Of a DNA stretch of 64,000 nt, positions 60,447 through 64,000 are shown piece by piece. The translations under genes were made by a program, and so were the position numbers. Origin of the DNA: Butyrivibrio hungatei DSM 14810. Lineage in GTDB: Bacteria; Bacillota; Clostridia; Lachnospirales; Lachnospiraceae. The notes under the pieces were generated by a model that worked only from the letters and a program-made list of their open reading frames with translations, made no database searches and was not told the DNA's origin. Location of the stretch: the NCBI RefSeq assembly GCF_900143205.1, contig NZ_FRDH01000010.1, forward strand, positions 1 through 64,000, given 5' to 3'. The stretch's first letter is position 1; each line of letters opens with the position of its first letter.

Positions 60447-61655
60447 TTATCCCTTTGCGCCCTTACTTCCGCCGCCAAGATGTACTCCTTCAAGTACATT
60501 TGTCTCAAATGAATATACTACCTTGTGAGATTCTCTGTCTGCCTTAAGTGCAAGCTGGATCATTCTGTCTAAAAGGACGTCATATTTAACTCCAACAGGC
60601 TCCCATAAATAAAATGATAATGAACCAGGAATAGTATTGATCTCGTTAAGGTATACCTTATTTGTATCCATATCGATCATAAAGTCGATTCTGGAAACAC
60701 CAGAACATCCAAGGCAGATAAATGCATCTACTGCCATCTTTCTGATCTCATCACGCATCTCTGCTGTAATATCTGCAGGAATCTTTCTCTTAAGAGAAGC
60801 CATTCCCTTTGATCCGCCAGTCTTGGCACCGCCCTTAGCTGAGCCCTTAGCGCCGCCAATGTACTTATCCTCAAAACTAAGAATATCATCAGAATTTATA
60901 GGCTCTTCACACTCAGATGCTTCTGCACTCTCGTAATCACCAAGAACTGAGCAATTGATCTCTTTGAGTGCTGTAATAGCTGGCTCAACAAGGATTTTTT
61001 TGGAAAACTCAAATCCAAGATCAAGGGCCTCTAATAATCCATCTCTGTCAGAAGCCTTCTTGATACCGATACTTGAACCAAGGTTAAGAGGCTTGATAAT
61101 AACAGGATATGAAAATGCAGCTTCGATCTTAGAAACTAATGAATCTACATCCTCATAGTCTTTCCATGTATAGCACTTGCAGTCAAGAACTGGAATACCA
61201 TTGTCCTTGAGAACTGTCTTCATAACGTACTTGTTCATTCCAACAGCTGAAGAAAGAACATCACAACCAACTACTGGAAGTCCCATAGTAGCCAGATATC
61301 CCTGAAGTGTACCATCTTCTACATTTGTTCCATGAACGATAGGGAATGCAACATCAACAGTTGAGATAACGTTATTTCCAAACTTCTTCATTGGGTATCT
61401 CACAAGAGAAACCTTATCGCCTTCCTTGATCCATACAACCTGAGTGCTCTTTTTGATAAGCTCTGGAATATGTGTGTACTCCTCGATCTTGTCAACGTAC
61501 TCGCCAACATAGAAATCGTTGTTCTTGGTCATATAAACAGGAATAATGTCGTACTTGTCTCTATCGATATATCCAATAGCCTGAATAGCAGAGATAATTG
61601 AGATCTCATGCTCTGTACTCTTTCCACCAAATAAAACTGCAACTTTAAGTTTCAT
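60447..61655 (-). CDS. ddl: D-alanine--D-alanine ligase family protein
   Basis: ATP-grasp ligase giving D-Ala-D-Ala for peptidoglycan. The 402 residues show VLFGGKSTEHEISIISA, VHGTNVEDGTLQGYLATMGLPVVGCDVL (two parts), YPVIIKPLNLGSSIGIKK, INCSVLGDY, and VYLNEINTIPGSLSFYLWEP. Two Gly-Ala-Lys-Ser stretches are unusual: GGAKGSAKGGAKTGGSKG in the loop near the active site (about 275-292), and a related GGGSKGAKG at the C-terminus. Start ATG 61655 is behind AAGAAGG. It follows murF after 38 bases. Confidence 0.9.
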   Translation of the reverse strand: MKLKVAVLFGGKSTEHEISIISAIQAIGYIDRDKYDIIPVYMTKNNDFYVGEYVDKIEEYTHIPELIKKSTQVVWIKEGDKVSLVRYPMKKFGNNVISTVDVAFPIVHGTNVEDGTLQGYLATMGLPVVGCDVLSSAVGMNKYVMKTVLKDNGIPVLDCKCYTWKDYEDVDSLVSKIEAAFSYPVIIKPLNLGSSIGIKKASDRDGLLEALDLGFEFSKKILVEPAITALKEINCSVLGDYESAEASECEEPINSDDILSFEDKYIGGAKGSAKGGAKTGGSKGMASLKRKIPADITAEMRDEIRKMAVDAFICLGCSGVSRIDFMIDMDTNKVYLNEINTIPGSLSFYLWEPVGVKYDVLLDRMIQLALKADRESHKVVYSFETNVLEGVHLGGGSKGAKG

Positions 61656-61693
61656 AATATGCCTTCTTTCCAAAAACTGATTCATTAAAAGAA

Positions 61694-63274
61694 TTATTTA
61701 TAATTATCAGGAAGATCATTCTCAAGGAGAATAACCTTTTCTCTTCCTGCATCTATCTCATACATAAGAGCTGTTGCCTCATTAAGAGTACTCTTTACAA
61801 ATACTCTCTCTGGATCAAATCCAGCCTCTAATACGCCGCGCTTAATAGAAGCGCTGTTCTTTTCACCAACAAGAATGATATAGTCACAAACAGCTGCTGC
61901 CTGTCTGCCGAACTCTGCATTGTACTCATCCTCTTTTTCTCCAAGCTCAACCATACCTGGTGTAACAAGGATCTTGACCTTATCCTCAAAAAGAGAAAGT
62001 GTCTCAAGAGCAACCTTTGCTCCATTAGGATTTGAGTTATATGCATCATCAAGAATTGATACCGTGCCGTGCTTAACAAGTTCAAGTCTGTGTGGCACAG
62101 GCTGAAGCCTTCTGACTGCGATCTTTAGCTTATTCATAGGAATGCCAAGGCTGTTGGCCGCAGCAATAGCTCCTACGATGTTCTCAACGTTATGCTGTCC
62201 TACAAGCTTGGTTGTGTATTCTGCGCTGTCTCCACTTGGAGCAGTAACTGTAAATGTTGTACCTGCGCTAGTTACCCTGATATCTGTAGCTCTGTAGTCA
62301 TTGCCCTCAGATGTACCATAGGTAATGGCATCACTATATTTCATGTGGCTACGAATGATCTCATTGTCGCCATTTACAAACTTAAGATGTTTGCCAGCTT
62401 CCTTTCCCTGCTCTTTTTCTTTTTCATCAACTGCATCTAAGAGCTCGTACTTGGTGCTGATGATGTTATCAAGAGAATGGAATGTCTCAAGGTGCTGATA
62501 TCCGATGGATGTCACGATTCCATCATCAGGATGAACAATATCTGTGATCTCCTTGATATCATGGAGGTGTCTTGCTCCCATCTCACATACGAATATCTCA
62601 TGTGTTGGCTTAAGATGTTCTCTAATGGTCCTTACGATTCCCATTGGAGTGTTGTAACTCTCTGGCGTCATTAGAACGCTAAATCCCTCTGATAAAAGAG
62701 TTGTGAGGTAATACTTAACGCTGGTCTTACCGTAGCTTCCTGTAATACCAACGATTCTGAGTCCTGTGTGCTCTTTTAGCATTCTCTTGGCATCATCGAT
62801 GAAGTACTGATTGATCCTATTCTCGATAGGCTTATTTATAAGATTAGCAAGAGCTGTCATAAGAGGGAAGAATCCCATGTATACAGCCCAGATAAAGTAA
62901 ACTGCAAGCTTATTTGTTATAAGTAAACTGATCACTGCCAAAATTAAAACAATTACAGCATCTGTAATGAACAGTCTCTGAATCCTCTTGGTAACAACAA
63001 ATTTCTTTTTTGCTTTCTTTGGAATGTACATTGCAACTATTCCCAGCAAAAAGACTATTGTCAGAATGCTAGCTGGTATCTCAAGTCCAGAAATAAGCTT
63101 CATTATCGCAAGGGTGACCATTACTCCGATGTGAGGTCCATACTTAGTCTGCTGTGATCTTAGGAATCTGAAATACCCCTGAAACTGATAGCTTGAAAGC
63201 TGAAGCATATGAGCATAGTACCTAAGGCCCAATACTACTGCTATCAAATACAAAATAATTACTGCGTATATCAT
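61694..63274 (-). CDS. murF: membrane-anchored MurF-type Mur ligase
   Basis: A 526-residue UDP-MurNAc-tripeptide--D-Ala-D-Ala ligase type protein. Residues 1-145 carry about five hydrophobic helices and a short loop, which ordinary MurF lacks. The ligase part has P-loop GITGSYGKTSVK (177-186), SYNTPMGIVRTI, CEMGARHLHDIKEITDIV, LVGQHNVENIVGAIAAA and SILDDAYNSNPNGAKVAL. With ddl 38 bases downstream, both supply and use D-Ala-D-Ala. Begins 12 bases after the alpha/beta hydrolase gene. Confidence 0.88.
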   Translation of the reverse strand: MIYAVIILYLIAVVLGLRYYAHMLQLSSYQFQGYFRFLRSQQTKYGPHIGVMVTLAIMKLISGLEIPASILTIVFLLGIVAMYIPKKAKKKFVVTKRIQRLFITDAVIVLILAVISLLITNKLAVYFIWAVYMGFFPLMTALANLINKPIENRINQYFIDDAKRMLKEHTGLRIVGITGSYGKTSVKYYLTTLLSEGFSVLMTPESYNTPMGIVRTIREHLKPTHEIFVCEMGARHLHDIKEITDIVHPDDGIVTSIGYQHLETFHSLDNIISTKYELLDAVDEKEKEQGKEAGKHLKFVNGDNEIIRSHMKYSDAITYGTSEGNDYRATDIRVTSAGTTFTVTAPSGDSAEYTTKLVGQHNVENIVGAIAAANSLGIPMNKLKIAVRRLQPVPHRLELVKHGTVSILDDAYNSNPNGAKVALETLSLFEDKVKILVTPGMVELGEKEDEYNAEFGRQAAAVCDYIILVGEKNSASIKRGVLEAGFDPERVFVKSTLNEATALMYEIDAGREKVILLENDLPDNYK

Positions 63275-63286
63275 CTCAATTCTCCA

Positions 63287-64000
63287 TTAATCTGCTATCT
63301 TGAGGAAGCTTCCCAAGATTCTGTTATATAAATAAGGATTCTCCAAAAATGAATAGTGACCTACTCCGTTAATTACTGCAAGTCCAGCCTCTGGCATAAG
63401 TTTCTCCATCTGCTGACCATCAGATAAAGGAGTTGCTGTATCCTTGTCACCCCATATCAGAAGAACTGGCTGAGTAACAGAAGGCATGTAAGGAACGCAG
63501 TCCTCATTGACCGCCATTACAAGGCTCTTTCTCATAACTGGTGAAGCTGCTGCATAATCGGCACTTCCAAATTTCTTTTGAAGCTTGTTAAGAGCATCTG
63601 GATCTATCTTAAGGATTCCGCTCTTTTCAATGAAATTCTTGTAGAAATGATATCTCTTGGTTCTCTTCTTTTGAGCCTCAGTTTTAACTGGAATGATACC
63701 CGCTGAGTCTGTAAGAATGATCTTGGGTATTGTGAAGTCAGCCTTGATCCTACCTTCATTGATGCCTGATGCAAGCTTTATTATGATCCTTCCGCCCATG
63801 GAATGACCAAGGAATATTACTTCCTTATCTTCTGGATAGAGCTTTTTAAGGAACTTCTGAACAAAGTCCACATACGCATCAACATTCATAGGTTCTGCCG
63901 GCTCATCACTTTTTCCAAAGCCAGGCATATCCATTGCTACCACGTGATAGCTCTTTTTGGCAAAAGAAATAACTCCAGCAAAAAGATCTATGTTGGAGCC
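63287..64000 (-). CDS. alpha/beta hydrolase, 3' part (gene continues beyond window)
   Basis: At least 237 residues of an alpha/beta hydrolase. Visible are VVAMDMPGFGKSDEP, the nucleophile elbow FLGHSMGGRI with its Ser, PVLLIWGDKDTATPL with the acid, and GVGHYSFLENP with the catalytic His. The frame stays open to the window edge (reading GSNIDLFAGVISFAKKSYH before VVAMD), so the start lies outside. Substrate unknown. Co-directional with murF and ddl. Confidence 0.85.
   Translation of the reverse strand, partial: GSNIDLFAGVISFAKKSYHVVAMDMPGFGKSDEPAEPMNVDAYVDFVQKFLKKLYPEDKEVIFLGHSMGGRIIIKLASGINEGRIKADFTIPKIILTDSAGIIPVKTEAQKKRTKRYHFYKNFIEKSGILKIDPDALNKLQKKFGSADYAAASPVMRKSLVMAVNEDCVPYMPSVTQPVLLIWGDKDTATPLSDGQQMEKLMPEAGLAVINGVGHYSFLENPYLYNRILGSFLKIAD

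Overview
The window is an AT-rich chromosomal segment of a Gram-positive anaerobe of the Lachnospiraceae, most likely near Butyrivibrio/Pseudobutyrivibrio. This placement rests on protein families rather than a database search: DUF5711, DUF6033, DUF6472, a D-Ala-D-Ala ligase/membrane-anchored MurF pair, many GGAGG ribosome binding sites, and sigma-28-type promoters that imply a motile cell. It opens inside the 5' end of a 16S rRNA gene (minus strand).

Layout. 0-7 kb: 16S 5' end with tandem promoters, cvpA-like gene, DUF5711 gene, galM, the recR-ebfC-dnaX replication/repair cluster and a phosphofructokinase. 7-17.5 kb: tRNA-Ser(CGA), a lipoprotein serpin, a LacX-type epimerase, a SIMPL protein, a sigma-28-driven acidic protein, an ECF sigma/anti-sigma operon with membrane proteins, a LytTR regulator, a Nudix enzyme and a FRG-domain protein. 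17.6-25.2 kb: a 184-bp palindrome, an OB-fold-like lipoprotein, a sugar ABC transporter whose binding protein has an extra C-terminal membrane helix, a 56-residue cysteine-rich DUF6472 protein, a cupin and a [2Fe-2S]/ASKHA corrinoid-activator-like protein. 25.3-32 kb (plus strand): an SPFH/zinc-ribbon/TPM trio resembling Bacillus ydjI-ydjG-ydjH, then two tandem diguanylate cyclases. 32-41 kb: a zinc-type ABC uptake operon, paired short chromate transporters, YbaK, a radical SAM SPL-family protein, an AEC transporter, an AraC regulator and an adenosine-deaminase-like enzyme with an attenuator-like leader.

41.2-47.9 kb is the accessory part. It holds a run of same-strand single-domain enzyme genes (P-loop kinase, Nudix, HD, ANT(6)-type adenylyltransferase, GNAT-Nudix fusion, methyltransferase) with gene remnants between them. 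A 166-bp MITE-like element follows and supplies the stop codon of a PD-(D/E)XK nuclease-like gene. Directly upstream of that gene lies an array of eight CTACGTGA sites in strictly alternating orientation, 32 bp apart. I recognise no known system with this layout, and it is the best candidate here for something undescribed.

47.9-64 kb is core again: guaA, an NlpC/P60 wall hydrolase, asnS, a secreted trigger-factor-like lipoprotein, a TTG-started membrane protein, DUF1934, ispE, a sigma-28-driven DUF5610-like gene, pyrC-pyrK-pyrD, plsC, ddl, membrane-bound murF and the 3' part of an alpha/beta hydrolase gene cut by the window edge.
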